Origin: Elysia chlorotica
Taxonomy: Eukaryota > Mollusca > Gastropoda > Plakobranchidae
Length of the DNA stretch: 64,000 bases
Direction: 5' to 3'
Assembly (NCBI GenBank): GCA_003991915.1
Contig: RQTK01000317.1
Coordinates: 317,077-381,076, forward strand
Both the position numbers and the translations under genes were made by a program. Positions 36,274 through 62,879 of this stretch are shown here, piece by piece. Every line of letters begins with the position of its first letter. The stretch's first letter is position 1. The notes under the pieces are model-generated. The model saw nothing but the letters and a program-made list of their open reading frames with translations, had not been told where the DNA came from and ran no database searches.

Positions 36274-38430
36274 ACGAATTCACGGAATTGCAAAACTTTA
36301 GGTGCACCGGCAGTTTCTTTTTTGAGCAAACATGTTTCATTTTGCACTTGTTTTTCAACGATATTGTTCAGTACTACCCCCCCCCCCCTTTTCCCCCCTT
36401 ATTTTCCATACCATGATAAGATAAATATTTAATCCGATACTATAGATAAACACCATGGCAATGTCTGCATTGGCATTAGTAGTAATGAAAGATAAATAAA
36501 ATAATTATAAATCTTTGGTCTAATTTAAATGTGGCACTACATTTTTAATATGCAGCATGACTTGGCACGTTTGTAATTTATGCGAGGCTTCCAAAAAGCA
36601 GGCCAAGTCACCGAAGTAGACAAAGATTTGAATTTAGAGTCCAAGTGAATACACCATTGAAAAAGCAGAAACAGTTAGATCATTTCTCAATGTTGCAGTG
36701 TGGGCTAAGTAGGCTGCAAAATAAATTAATCTTTGAGTATCAATCTGAACTAACTTTCGTAGTGGTTTATTAGAGATACATCACTGTTACACTTATACTC
36801 TAAAATAAAAATAAACAACAGCAACAACAAAGAAAAGAAAAACACACTCACACACAAAAGATCCCCACCACCACCAACATCGCCAACAAACAACAAACAC
36901 TGCTAGAAGAAGAACATCATCAAGTCAACAAGACATTGAAAAAAAAAACAACAAAAAAAAACCCACTCCTTCTGCAGGGTGTAGACAGAACACACGAACC
37001 AAAGAGATCCCCAAGCAAGACCTCCGCAAGTACAGACCCAGTCACCGAATTGACTTACGTTAGAACATTAATTTTTCTATTTAATAAAAATACTACTGAT
37101 CTACTTCTTAATAATTCTTATAATAGTTGGACAGACCGATACTCAGACAGTATATTTTGTTCAGCCTACACAACAAAAATGTAAACTTTTCTAACTCGGC
37201 CGAAACGTTTAGTTCAATGTGGGCCTAAGTACTGCTTCGTGACTTGGTCTGCTATCCTTGGAAGGCCAAGTCACCGAAATGATCGGGGTTAACCGAGGCC
37301 TCCGCAAGTACAGGCAACGTCACCGAATTGATTTACGCGAGTACATTTCTGAATAAAAAGAACACAGCTGATCTATTTCTATCGAATTTATTATAAAAGT
37401 TAGGACAGACCGTATTTTTTTGTTCAGCCCACCCAGCCCACACTACAAAAATGTAAACTGTTCTAACTGGGCCGAAACGTTTAAAAATATAGTTCAATTT
37501 GGGTCTATGTCAAGGCTTCCTTTAGAACAGGCCAAGTCACCGAAATGACTATAGTGAACACATTTTAGTGTAATGAGAGTAACAGTGATCTATACCTTAT
37601 AAATCATTGCCAACGTTAGTTCAGATGGATAGTCAGAGAGTATTTTTTGTTCAGCCTACTCAGCATACACTTCAACAATGAAAAATGATCTATCTTGTCC
37701 TACTATTTTAATGGTATAATTTACTTGGACTCTAAATGCAATTTGTTGTCTACTTCTGTGACTTTGCTTGCTATTTTTGGAAACCTAGGTCTAAGTACAA
37801 ACATTTGTCTACTTCTGTGACTTGGCCTGCTATTTTTGGAAGCCGCGGGGTGAACACATTTCAGCGTAACAAGAGTAACAGTGCTATTATTATGTCTACT
37901 AAGCCATTGCCATAGTTTGTTCAGATTTATAGTAAGAGCGTAATTTTTTTTTGTTTAGCCTCCTCAGCCTACACTGCAACAAAGAGAAATGACCCAACGG
38001 TTTCTGCGATTTTAATGGTATAATTCATTTGGACTCTAAGTCTAAAGGCAATTTTGTTGTCTCCTTCGGTGAATTTGGCTGCTGCTTTTGAAAGCTTCGG
38101 CAAACATGTTTCATTTAGCACTTTTTTTCAATCACTGAATGCACGATTTTGTACAGTAATAGCCCCCCCCCCCTCTCCAATTTTCCATACCTTGAGAAGA
38201 TAAATATTTTGTCCGATACCATGGATGAAGACCATAGCGTGTCTGCATTTGCATTCGTGGTTTTGATCGATAAATAAAATATAAATCTTTGGTCTAATTT
38301 AAAGGTGGCACCACGTTTTTAATACTTGGCACGTTTGTCATTATTTATCGTATTTGAAACACATCAATAACCAAAGAATAACAAAAACAAAACAAAACAA
38401 AAAACAACAACAAAGTAAAAAAATATATAC

Positions 38431-38445
38431 ACATACACACACACA

Positions 38446-38482
<37 letters not shown>
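38431..38482. repeat. (CA)n microsatellite
   Basis: About 25 CA units with one ATAC interruption. Confidence 0.95.
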
Positions 38483-38484
<2 letters not shown>

Positions 38485-38809
38485 GAACTCCACCACCACC
38501 ACCGTCACCAACCAACAACAAAAGCTGGTAAAAAAAGAACATCTATTCATCAAGTCAACAAGGAAAAAAAAACAAAACACACACAAAAAAACACACAAAA
38601 AAAACACATACACCAACAAACTGACGAGTTAGTCATGTCTAGAGACTCAACCTAGCGAGACAGTCTCGCAACGACTAGCGTCACGTTGTACCGTAATGTG
38701 ATACGCAGAATATCACTCCATCGACTTGCTGCAGCGTTAGAATAAAATAGAATGGACTGCATGCATTATGTATTAATGTTTTTAACGTTATAACATAATG
38801 CTTTATATA

Positions 38810-39885
38810 GGGAACGAAATAGCCTATGGAACAGACCGCTGCTTTATACAGGGAAGAAATAGTATGTGGAACAGACCGCTGCTTTACATTGGAAAAAATA
38901 GGATGTGGAACAGACCTCTGCTTAGGGAACCAAATAGCATGTGGGACAGACCTCTGCTTTATACAGGGGAGAAATAGTATGTGGAACAGACCACTGCTTT
39001 ATACAGGGGAGAAATAGTATGTGGAACAGACCTCTGCTTTATATAGGGAACGTAATAGCATGTGGAACACACCTCTGCTTTATACAGGGAAGAAATAATA
39101 TGTGGAACAGACCTCTGCTTTATATAGGGAACGAAATAGCATGTGGGACAAACCTCTGCTTAGGGAACCAAATAGCATGTGGGACAGACCTCTGCTTAGA
39201 CCTCTGATTAGGGAACCAAATAGCATGTGGAACAGACCTCTGCTTTATATAGGGAACGAAATAGCATGTGGAACAGGACCTCTGCTTTATATAGGGAACG
39301 AAATAGCTTGTGGAACAGACCGCTGCTTTATATAGGGAAGAAATAGCATGTGGAACAGACCTCTGATTAGGGAACCAAATAGCATGTGGAACAGACCTCT
39401 GCTTTATATAGGGAACGAAATAGCATGTGGAACAGGACCGCTGCTTTATATAGGGAACGTAATAGATTGTGGAACAGACCTCTGCTTTATATAGGGAACG
39501 TAATAGATTGTGGAACATACCTCTGCTTTATATAGGGAAAAATAGCATGTGGAACAGACCTCTGCTTTATATAGGGAAGAAATAGCATGTGGGATAGAAC
39601 GCTGCTTTATATAGGGAAAAAAATAGCGTGTGGAACAGACCTCTGATTAGGGAACCAAATAGCATGTGGAACAGACCTCTGATTAGGGAACCAAATAGCA
39701 TGTGGAACAGACCTCTGATTAGGGAACCAAATAGCATGTGGAACAGACCTCTGCTTTATACAGGGAACCAAATAGCATGTGGAACAGACCTCTGCTTTAT
39801 GTAGGGAACGAAATAGCATGTGGGACAGACCTTTGCTTGATATAGGGAACGAAATAGCATGTGGGATAGAACACTGTGGAATAGA
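38810..39885 (+). repeat. Minisatellite, 41-bp and 36-bp units, about 27 copies
   Basis: The unit reads GGGAACGAAATAGCATGTGG AACAGACCTCTGCTTTATATA in the 41-bp form. A 36-bp form ends CTGATTA instead of CTGCTTTATATA. Units vary at a few fixed sites (GAACGAA/GAACCAA/GAAGAAA; GAACAG/GGACAG). Three consecutive 36-bp units lie near 39640-39735, suggesting recent expansion. Frames stay open over several units on both strands because the unit lacks stops in some frames; this is not evidence for a protein. Confidence 0.95.
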
Positions 39886-40094
39886 TCGCTCACTGCAAAT
39901 TGGACATACTAAAAAAAAACACAAAAAGACAACAACAAGCAAAACAAAACAAAGCAATCCTTTCATCGCCTTTTTATAAAAGTGAAACTTAATTCTCTGA
40001 GCTTAACCTATGGATTAATAAATTACTTGTAAATAAGTGAGCTTAAATTAATGGAATCTTTTCTTCATCTCGCGAGGTTTTATAATGTTTATTA

Positions 40095-40740
40095 TACTAG
40101 CTGGGGTGCCCGGCTTCGCTCAGGTTTTGGGACACTGTACTGAAATAAAATGTTTTTTAAAAGCTATACTTATAGAGGTAAAGCTTGGATTTTGGCACAG
40201 TGTGCGCAACTTAAATGGTAAAAGATAGTTGTAGATATGGAAGTTTAAAGCCAAAAAAGCTAAACAAATTAAAATGTGATACAAATGGGTGCACTGCTTA
40301 AAAGGACATAATATCAATAGTCTTGAAAACTCACGCTAGGATATTTACAGGATTTCTTCGTAGACAACAGTTCTTTTAGATACATTTGTACCGGTACCCC
40401 CTTTTTCGATTATAGTCGACGTAGGTCCATAATAATAGAATTGAAAGTGGGTTCGAATGTTTTTAAACCCCAAAAGATCCCCAAATAGATCTAGAATTCA
40501 TAATTATAACCAGGGCAGAGCCCCGCACGTGAACATGTTGAACGGAAAGAATAAAAAAAATTATGTGTAGATCTATGAGTAGTAGAAGTCTAGATTTATT
40601 TGATATATTTGCTTTATCTTTTAAATCCATGTTTATCCCTTTTTCGATGATAGTCGAGGTAGATCCAGATAGAATTTAAACTGCGCTCGAATGTTTTAAA
40701 AGCCCGAAAGATCCCCATTCGATAGATCTGCCGCACCCAT
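40095..40740. repeat. Repeat with internal direct copies (TAGCTGGGGTGCCCGGCTTCG motif)
   Basis: It starts with CTAGCTGGGGTGCCCGGCTT CGCTCAGG, a type of sequence found at repeat ends in many animal genomes. Two related segments follow, at about 40400-40495 and 40640-40730, both with CTTTTTCGAT, ATAGTCGA, GTAGRTCCA, TCGAATGTTTT and AAAGATCCCCA. The class of element is not identified. Confidence 0.5.
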
Positions 40741-41920
40741 TTGAACCTAGCCCGCCTTCACTTACGATTAGCTGAGATCAAAAACAGCAATGACTGCTTG
40801 ATCGACGAAATAATTTTAATTTCTAAAATCTAATTAATGCTTTATGTGTCATCGTGAAAAATAAACGAACCAGCCTAAAGCATTCAGAAAATTCCAAGGT
40901 ACCAATATATCTAAATTTCAAGTTTGTACCTATGGCGGAGAAGACGATAATAATTTCACCAGCTCACAAATATATAATAAGATTGAGACGTTTAAAATCA
41001 ATAAAAGTGTTTTTTCAGAATTCTTTTAGCTGCCAAAACGAGGCGGCCTGTCTAACTCTCTTAGACGAGGCTCTGTCTTGGTTTAACGTCCACTATATCT
41101 ACGGAAAAGTCATATACGGCGACGGGACCCAAGAGCGGAGTACTCTAGACTTGATCAGTCACATTATACTGGCGTCGACCCAGCCAGTTCTAACAACGAA
41201 AGCGAATGATCTAACACTCCATGACTAATACCAATGTAGGTCTATATTAGGCCTAATTTTAATCAGCATTCTCTATGGGTAACGTGATATTACTTTTAAT
41301 CATCATTCTCCGTGGGTAACGTGTTTGACAAGATACATTGTCTATGTTTAAACCTTTTTGATACAACCTGCTACAGTGTGAAACTAATGTGCACTTCCGT
41401 TCAGTTTTCACTGTGTTCATTAGCTTTAGTACCATAAATAACTGTTGCAATGTGATAGCAACGCCAATGAGTGTCAAATAACGTAATAAATCGACGCAAC
41501 TGAATCGTATTTCCATGGAACAGGTGTGTCCGAAAACAGTTTATTGATTTTAAATGTTTTGAAGAAGTCCACAACGGATATTTACATTATTTCATCATTT
41601 TGATGCTTTATAATTTTCAGCACTTAAGAAGGAAATGCCGTCAATATTAAGGATATTCATTATATCTGTCAATACAATCAGACTCGTATATTGCACACAC
41701 TAGCCTTTTTAAAAAGAATTAGTGCAATTGTAAAAGGTGTGGTTCTGATGAGAGAACAAGATATTCAGGCCAAAGACCCTGAGATCAATAGTGTTTGTTG
41801 AAATGGCTTTGCCATGGAGAGGTGGGATGGAAAAATAGAGAGAGACACAAAATAATAACGGACTGAGAAAGAGGGAGAGTAATAGATACAGAAAGAGGAG
41901 TCAAAGAGCAAGAGCGAGCG
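40741..41920. other. Intergenic sequence with one short SINE relic
   Basis: AT-rich apart from the SINE at 41076-41189. No gene-like frame. Confidence 0.5.
41076..41189 (-). mobile_element. Shortened SINE copy
   Basis: It keeps TGGTTTAACGTCCA, GGCGACGGGACCCAAGA, GTCACATTATACTGGCGTCG and ACCCAGCCAGT, but lacks the middle with the GGGCGGGGATACC block. Confidence 0.65.
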
Positions 41921-41923
<3 letters not shown>

Positions 41924-41967
<44 letters not shown>

Positions 41968-41987
41968 GAGAGAGAGAGAGTGAGAGA

Positions 41988-42019
<32 letters not shown>

Positions 42020-42021
42020 AT
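41924..42021. repeat. (GA)n tract with GCGA interruptions
   Basis: GA repeats interrupted by GCGAGCGAGC and followed by a G-rich AAAAGGGGGGGGGAGG tract. Confidence 0.9.
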
Positions 42022-43794
42022 GAAGAAGGGGAAAAAAAGGGGGGGGGGAGGCATCGAGCAATGCCGTAGACCTAACAAGTTTTCCCGCGATTATTCTGTG
42101 TGAGCATAAGTGTGCATTAAAAGCATATACTTAGTTTTTGTTGTTTTTTAAATTATTATTTTGGTGAATACATTAGCTTTTTTCCAAACCGCCATAATAA
42201 TTATTTTTAATCTCACTATGAATATAACGGTACACTTTACTAGGCCTTATTGCATAGTTAAGGTTTGAAAAAGAAGTTTCATTTTATTTTTTATTCTTTT
42301 CGTGGGGAAGACCAATAAACCATGAAGTTTTTGTTACAAATACGTGACAATATCAACTGTAGTTCGGAAAAAATGTGTATCTGTTACCTGTTCTGGATGG
42401 CTAATTTCACGACAGTTTTTTTTTTTTTTTTTTAATGAATCTTCATAAAAGTGCATGGGGAGCTAGCTACATTTCACCGTATCTCGATTTAGATATTTCT
42501 CGTTTGACCCAAACCACCCCGCCTTGTTACAAGGTAAGCAATACTTTATAATGTATTCTAGTTAAAAAAAACTGTTTTTGTCAGAACTTTGTGCGTCAAT
42601 CTCGTTATCTCGGTGACCCCATACCTGGACTTAGCTTAGCCTCATTTCTACCCGAACTCAGTCACCATAAAATTCCCCCCGACATACTGAATCACCCAGC
42701 AGTAAGTTTGCTAGGACTCTGGTGACAGGTCGCCTGAATGAACGCACGCAAGTATAAGTGTAAAGCGAGAGCAGAGAGCATAAAAATAGCACTAGCTAGA
42801 CCTAGTAAGGAGAGTGTGTCACAGTGTGATGTAAGCTTATGGTTTTAAGAGGAAAAACGACTCAAATGAAATGAGGCATGACGGTCATGATCTGCTACTC
42901 TGAAAACCGCGGGTGCTTCTAGCTGAAGATTTTGCTTGATGAAGATCTATTAAAATTGATCTATCATTTTGACGAGAAACACTACTGTAGCTAGCAAAAC
43001 TGTATTGTTGTGCGATGCTTGTATGCGTGTGTAGGCTTTAGAGGTAGGCCTACAGGTAGATCTAGATCTAGGGCCTAGATCTATACTACTGATGCGTAAA
43101 ACTGGCAAAATAAATCTTCTTGACTAAAATTTATGGCGATCAGTTAATGTTGTGATTTAGCTTTTTAATTAATTCAAACTTTGCTAATACTTCTTTTATT
43201 TCTCATGTAGATTCTATAGATCTACCCGCATTTCATAATAAAAGCAGATTTTAACTTTCAACTGAAAGTAGGCCTAAGACCAGAGCCAGACTGACGCTGG
43301 TGGTTGGGGTGGGGCTGTCGCTATTGTATGAAACCCTATTGTGATTTTTAGCGTCGGCATGATTGCGCAAATAAATACAAGAGGGTTTTTCTCTATTTAA
43401 GAATCCCCACTCCAGATACAGCACCACCCCAGCCAGGCAGCCACTAGCGGCAGTCTAGTTCTGGACTAACACAGTGGTTCGTTCTAGCTTATCTCGATTT
43501 CTATCGGATTCTAGTCTAATTTCTGCTTTATACAAAATCTAGATCTATATCTAATGTGTTCCAGTGTCTCATAGTGTATAACAGATTTTCAGACAGCGCA
43601 TCATACCTAGGGCAGTTTATTTTTTAATTTTTATACATTTGTGCTGCATTTATAAGAATATAAAGATCCTAAAACTACACTGTATATTTACTTTATAATC
43701 TCTATCCGTCAAGATCTTCGTTATTGCTCGATGTGCTAAGTTCTTTCACAAAGACGACCTGCTGATTGTAGTTCCTACTAATTCTTGAAACACC
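42022..43794. other. Upstream flank of FRRS1-like gene
   Basis: It includes CTAG-rich clusters at 43050-43085 and 43500-43560 and must hold the promoter and 5' UTR. No core promoter element is clear enough to annotate. Confidence 0.5.
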
Positions 43795-57784
<13,990 letters not shown>

Positions 57785-58580
57785 AACCCAAATCTCTAAA
57801 GACAATAATGAAAACATGGGAGCCTATTTGATCATAAAGGACATTGATGTTGATACCTGACTATTACCCCTACTCATGATAAATTTGAATTTCTTTTTAC
57901 ATATTACTGATTTTTTAAAAGAGACTTCAGTTAACAAAAGTAATGTATTTTATAAACAACTCAATTTCTTCAATAATAATCTATTTACCACCCTTGATTT
58001 TGGTTTTGACTTTTTTTTATATAATGAAAAAAGAAATCAAAATAATATGTTTTCATATAAAAAGGTGAAAATGTTGAGTCGTAAAATAAAATGCACATAT
58101 GTATAGCTTTTGCATGAAATCAACATGCATTGAACATATCATTTGCATCATTTATCATTTCGAAGGAAATAATGTACTGATATGTCTAAAAAAAGAAATA
58201 TTTGCATAGTCAAAGGTTACTTTTCATATCACCATCATCATAATTATTATCAACATCAATATCTGCTGATCATTTGAATCAATTGATTGTTATTGTCCTT
58301 CAGTTAGAACTACATAGTGATTGTTATGATTATTTCTCTAAATTTATCAACTGCATTATGTCATTGAATTGACCATGCTCCTTTTTCATGCTCATTCCAA
58401 TACTTTTGTTTCTAATTAGTCCTTTCCTCTACACACGTGCTCTCCACGTTTTTCTTCACGCTTTTTTAATTATCTTTTTAATACTTCTATCCTAGTTTTC
58501 CTACTCTTCCCCCTCTTTCTTTTTGTTTAATGCTTTAACTTATATTTATATTTCTCTGAAGCAATACATTTTTGTGAACT
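57785..58580 (+). other. FRRS1-like 3' UTR and flank
   Basis: AT-rich sequence after the stop codon. AATAAA at 58085-58090 is a candidate polyadenylation signal, but others may be used. Confidence 0.5.
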
Positions 58581-58581
58581 T

Positions 58582-59173
58582 TTATAAATGGATATATTCA
58601 TGTTAGAATGCTTTATCAAGCTACTATTTTTTGTATACTATTTGATATATATTTTTTTTGCACGATTCTTGCTTTTAGTTTTTTTTAAATGAAATTAAAC
58701 ATGACATATCTCTTACGAATTGTGCATAAAATATCATAATCAAATCACGTTTGTGCAAGTATATAAATTTTGTGACCATTTTCGAAAGACTCTTCACCTC
58801 TCTCTCTCTCTCTCTCTCAATATATATAAACGAATTGTTTGTCCTGCTCCATACTAACAACTTACTGGAAATCTAGGAGAAGTACTCAAACAAGACACTG
58901 TTGTAAACAAGCAAGGCAAAGCATGGCATTCACATAAAGCTTTCTTACTTTAAAAAAAAAACACAGTTCTTTTTTAAAATGGTGACAAAATTGATATACT
59001 TGCACAAATATGATTTGATTATGATATTTTATGCACAATTCGTAAGAGATATGTCATGTTTAATTTCATACAAAAAACTAAAAGCAAGAATCGTGCAAAA
59101 AAATATATCAAATAGTATACAAAAAAAATAGTGGCTTTATAAAACATTCTAACATGAATATATCCATTTATAG
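58582..59173. repeat. Large inverted repeat, about 200-bp arms
   Basis: The left arm (about 58582-58781) and the right arm (about 58976-59173) are reverse complements with few mismatches. Markers are ATGGATATATTCATGTTAGA, TTGTATACTATTTGATATAT, GCACGATTCTTGCTTTTAGT, ACATGACATATCTCTTACGA and TTATGCACAATTCG on the right arm. The 195-bp spacer carries (CT)n and AT-rich sequence. It lies 0.8 kb downstream of the FRRS1 stop codon. Confidence 0.9.
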
Positions 59174-59267
59174 ACAGACAGACAGGCGGTGAGCGAGAAA
59201 ATAGAGAGAGCAAAAAAGTTACAGAAAAAGAAAGAGGCAAACAAAACACAAATTCCTCATTAAAGCA

Positions 59268-59270
<3 letters not shown>

Positions 59271-59311
<41 letters not shown>
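59271..59311. repeat. (CT)n microsatellite
   Basis: About 18 CT units. Confidence 0.9.
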
Positions 59312-59313
<2 letters not shown>

Positions 59314-61318
59314 CTCTCTGTTTACCTATCTATCTATAGCTCACTATCTCGACACCCTGGTTATTTTGACTGGTATGCGCTAGTCCTGAACCCGTTAGAT
59401 TAACGTGAGCCACTGTGTTTGGTACTCTACGTCACGTTAACGAGACAGTAACTTCTTGTTAGACATATCCACAGTCCTAGCTCACTGTATTGGCGCTTCC
59501 GTCATCGTGAGGCACGTGAATGATAAGCTGCACTTTTACAAGTTCAATCTTTTTTCAAGGATGTTAGTCTCACTTTTCTAGTGTATTCTATTTATAGCGT
59601 GATTCTATCTTCGCCAAGAGCTTAGTATTAATTTTAGTCTGTCCTTGTCTAGTTCTAGATCTAGTAAAGTTTGGTAGAGCAGCTGGTTAGAATTTCGGAT
59701 GTTTCCCAGCTGATGAAAAAATACCAAAGTATATTATTAACTTTTAGAGAAAATAACGCAAAACAAAATGTAGGCCTAAAGGAGTTATATGAATATCCGT
59801 AATTGATGAAATGATTTATGAGTAGAGTGCCTTTTTTACCACTTAAAAATTACCAACAGCTTCGGACACCCATTCCTTAAATATTGCGAAATACACAGAA
59901 TACTTTTTGAAACCCATTCCTTAAATATAGCGAAATACACAGAATACTTTTTGAAGATCAAACGTATTAGAAACGAAATTTGAAACAACTTGGAACCAAT
60001 GAATTTGGACAATGAATGCATACAAACAAAAATATCTCTTTTTGTTCATACTCTGTTCTACCTACAAAGTGAGGCAATACACCTTTCTTACCGCGCGTGT
60101 GAAAAGTGCCAAGCAAAAAAACAAGAACAAATCTTATCCTGTTTACACCGATAAATAGATCGAACATATTCAACCGATTATGCTCTTAGCACATTGTGTT
60201 CACAAAAAAATTATCAAGCAAACTTGGCATATCAGATGGACGTTATGAGAAACATGTAAACAAACCTTGAAGCTTAGGTTTCAGAAGCTCAGTGGGATTA
60301 GGATTTCCCACACACGTTTCTTTATTTGAAAAAAAAATGAAGAAAAACTTTGGTGTTTTAATACTATTGTGGTAGCTATAAAAACAAACAAACAAGAAAC
60401 CGTCAGATACACATTACACATACACACACACACACACACAGACAAACGATGTAAAAAAAACAACAGACAACGACAAACAACACAAATCAATAACAAAACA
60501 AAACAAACTATATAAACATTTATTTCATTTTCAATCACTGTATCATAGAAAAAAATCTGAAGTCTTTTTTAAGGATATTATTAACTTTTAGAGAGAACAA
60601 TGCAAAACAAAGTGTAGGCCTAAAGGAGTTTTATAAATATCCCTAATTAAACCCAGTTATTCTGGAAAATACGCGCACATAGAGCAATATTATTCTGATG
60701 GAAAGAAACTGACTCTTTAACTATTATCAAGTGCATTCTTTGATAATGATTGCGAATGATTATACTCAACGGTCATGGCTTGTATGGAATAATTATGTAG
60801 GCTTTTCTCACTGATAGTTGGTTCAATTTGTCGTAAAGGGGAATAATTATGATTTCAACCATAGGAATTCTAACAAGTGATGCTCTCCCGGAAAAAGAAT
60901 GAGTCTCAATGATCATAATTATTGGACTAATAATAAGATACAAAATAGTTCAGGGGTTCTTTAACACAGGTCAAGTCTTCGTATTAGCAGGTAAAGGAAC
61001 ATTTGCGCGCAATAAGGGTTTTTTCCATTCAGTTTGCTCAGGCAAACAGCAAAACACCCAATTTTTTCCCAATAGATTAGTGATGTAATTCACGCCGACT
61101 TTACATGTAAGTTGTTGTATACTTTGGTGAGTTTGTTGTTTTTGGAAGCCTCGATAAGAGTGCATATGCACGCACTGCACTATGCTAATAGAGCGAATCA
61201 TTCCTGTCAAAATATTCAGAACTGACGATTGGAGCCGGACATTTCTTCCTATAAACTGTCATAAAACGTTAACATTGCTCGAAAAAAGCAAAAGCAACAT
61301 CAGCAGCAGCTGAAACAG
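59312..61318. other. Intergenic sequence with small duplications
   Basis: 59870-59955 is a 43-bp tandem duplication (CCCATTCCTTAAATAT...ATACTTTTTGAA twice). A segment with ATTATTAACTTTTAGAGA, GCAAAACAAA and TGTAGGCCTAAAGGAGTT occurs at 59731-59810 and 60576-60655. A segment at 61160-61250 (GAGCGAATC, GGAGCCGGACATTTCTTCC) is related to the duplication at 62880-63490. No coding support. Confidence 0.6.
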
Positions 61319-61775
61319 TTGAGTTGAGTTGAGTTGGATTTAACGTCCAACATCAGCACTATATAGGCTATATTGTGGACGGGCCCCAAGACGGACGTCT
61401 GACAATTGTAAGTGCTTAGTCTCAGCGCCTACTTAGGTACCTGAAGGACATTGGTGTATATAATAAAATTTAACTGTGATAATCCTACACATGGATTTAA
61501 ACTACTGTACATACCCTTCACTATTAATCAAACCTTATACGCACAATTTTTATGTTTTTACTACTCAAAGATATAAAGGAATCACCGTTGCTACTAGTAT
61601 AATGCATTAACTGTCTTAGGACATCATGGGCACAACATAGCCGTTACCGTGCTGACGTGCCGTAAAACAAACTCGACTCACTCATGCTGCCACACACGAG
61701 ACAGGGCGGGGATACCATGATTCCTGTCTCAGCTGGTCACATTATACTGACACCGACCCAACCAGTAAGCAGCTG
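61319..61775 (-). mobile_element. SINE copy split by a LINE 3' end
   Basis: SINE sequence runs from GGATTTAACGTCCAAC to GACAATTGTAAGTGCT (61319-61416) and resumes at TGCTGCCACACACGAG (61685) to GACCCAACCAGT (about 61768). The interruption is the LINE end at 61417-61684. TGCT is present on both sides and may be a short target-site duplication. Confidence 0.85.
61417..61684 (+). mobile_element. 5'-truncated LINE 3' UTR inserted in a SINE
   Basis: It is homologous to 24060-24570: GGACATTGGTGTATATAATA, ATAATCCTACACATGGATT, AAGATATAAAGGAATCAC, ATAATGCATTAACTGTCTTA and GACGTGCCGTAAAA, then a CTCA-type tail. It has the same 3' terminus as the RNase H-bearing LINE. Confidence 0.85.
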
Positions 61776-61778
61776 CAA

Positions 61779-61865
61779 CAACAAAAACAACAACAACAAC
61801 AACAACAATAACAACAACAACAACAATAACAACAGCAACAACAACAACAACAACAACAACAATAA

Positions 61866-61898
<33 letters not shown>

Positions 61899-61905
61899 TA
61901 ATAAA
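61779..61905. repeat. (CAA)n microsatellite
   Basis: About 40 CAA units with TAA and AGC interruptions. Confidence 0.95.
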
Positions 61906-62860
61906 CCAAACGAAAACAACAAAATAACAAAACGACTTAAGTTGAATTGATATGGGTTTAAATGGCCCCATAACTGCAGCGCAGAGGGGGCCTGCATTAG
62001 CTATTAGTCTTAAAGCTCCTCCTCTTCTTTCACTAATAGGCTCCTTCTATTCCCTCTTACGTTCGCCCTTTTTATATTCTCCTCCTCCTTTTCATCAGTT
62101 TTTTCATGTGATTTTTTTCTTTTCCTCTTCTACAGCCATCCTTTTCTGCCTTTGTGGATATATTTTTACACCGCATACTTTATTATTCTCTTATTTCCTT
62201 AGTTGCTACAGCTCCTCTATCAGCTTTATGATATGAACCCCTAGGGTAATTGCACCGAACTTCTTTAAATAACTACAGTAGCAACCCCATGCGAATCACT
62301 AACTCTTTATGATTACTGTTGGATTATTAAGTGCGGTGGCGAGCCAGAAAAAAATGTAGTAAATAATTAGGTGAAATTCAATCTTAGATTTCCCATCTCA
62401 GTGAAAATTAAAGCTCAAACTGGTTACAATTTTCTTAACCTCTTAACTTGAACGCTTCGTATCCGTGGGACTCTTTGAAACGACTCCGAACCAAAGGTGC
62501 GTTCATACAGACAAAAGCATTGGGCTCTTATTGGGTTTATCTTCTCTATGTTCTACACATAAAGTAAGACAGTTAGATATTTCAAAATTTGCGTGTGAAA
62601 AGTGAACATTTTTCATACATATTCTTTTTGTCCTGTTAACGCCAATAACTAGTTTAAACATTTTCAGCCACCTAAACGCTACCGGTACCATAATATGTAG
62701 ACAGCTAAAAATTAATAAATAATTACGCTAATTTGATTTATCAGCTTGATGCATGTATATTCCTGTTCAGAGACCTTACAGCTTTGGATCCTATTTCACG
62801 GTGATTCTTTATTTGAAAGTTGAAGAAAAAGTTTGTGTATATATATATGTATAATTATAT
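61906..62860. other. Intergenic sequence, pyrimidine-rich patch
   Basis: 62010-62220 is CT-rich (AAGCTCCTCCTCTTCTTTC) and related to the segment at 63457-63620. No gene. Confidence 0.5.
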
Positions 62861-62879
62861 ATATATTATTTTATTACAG

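Larger units (their letters stand above)
35655..38640. repeat. Cluster of kilobase-scale direct repeats
   Basis: A block with AGACAGAACAC, CGAACCAAAGAGA, AAGTACAGACC, GTCACCGAATTGA and TACTACTGATCTA occurs at 35661-35831 and 36972-37149, and partly at 37288-37410. A second block with AAACATGTTTCATTT, a C run, AAATCTTTGGTCTAATTTAA and CTTGGCACGTTTGT occurs at 36324-36575 and 38098-38345. The two sets are offset by about 1.3 kb and 1.8 kb, so the region grew by successive duplications. No coding function is seen. Confidence 0.75.

Noticed and set aside
38826-39518. Repeat protein (GTDLCFIQGRNSMW-like) encoded by the minisatellite
   Set aside because: Open on both strands and frame-shifting between 41- and 36-bp units; no start context, signal or flanking exons.
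38810-39885. CRISPR array
   Set aside because: Units are contiguous 36-41-bp repeats with no unique spacers, in an animal genome; it is a minisatellite.
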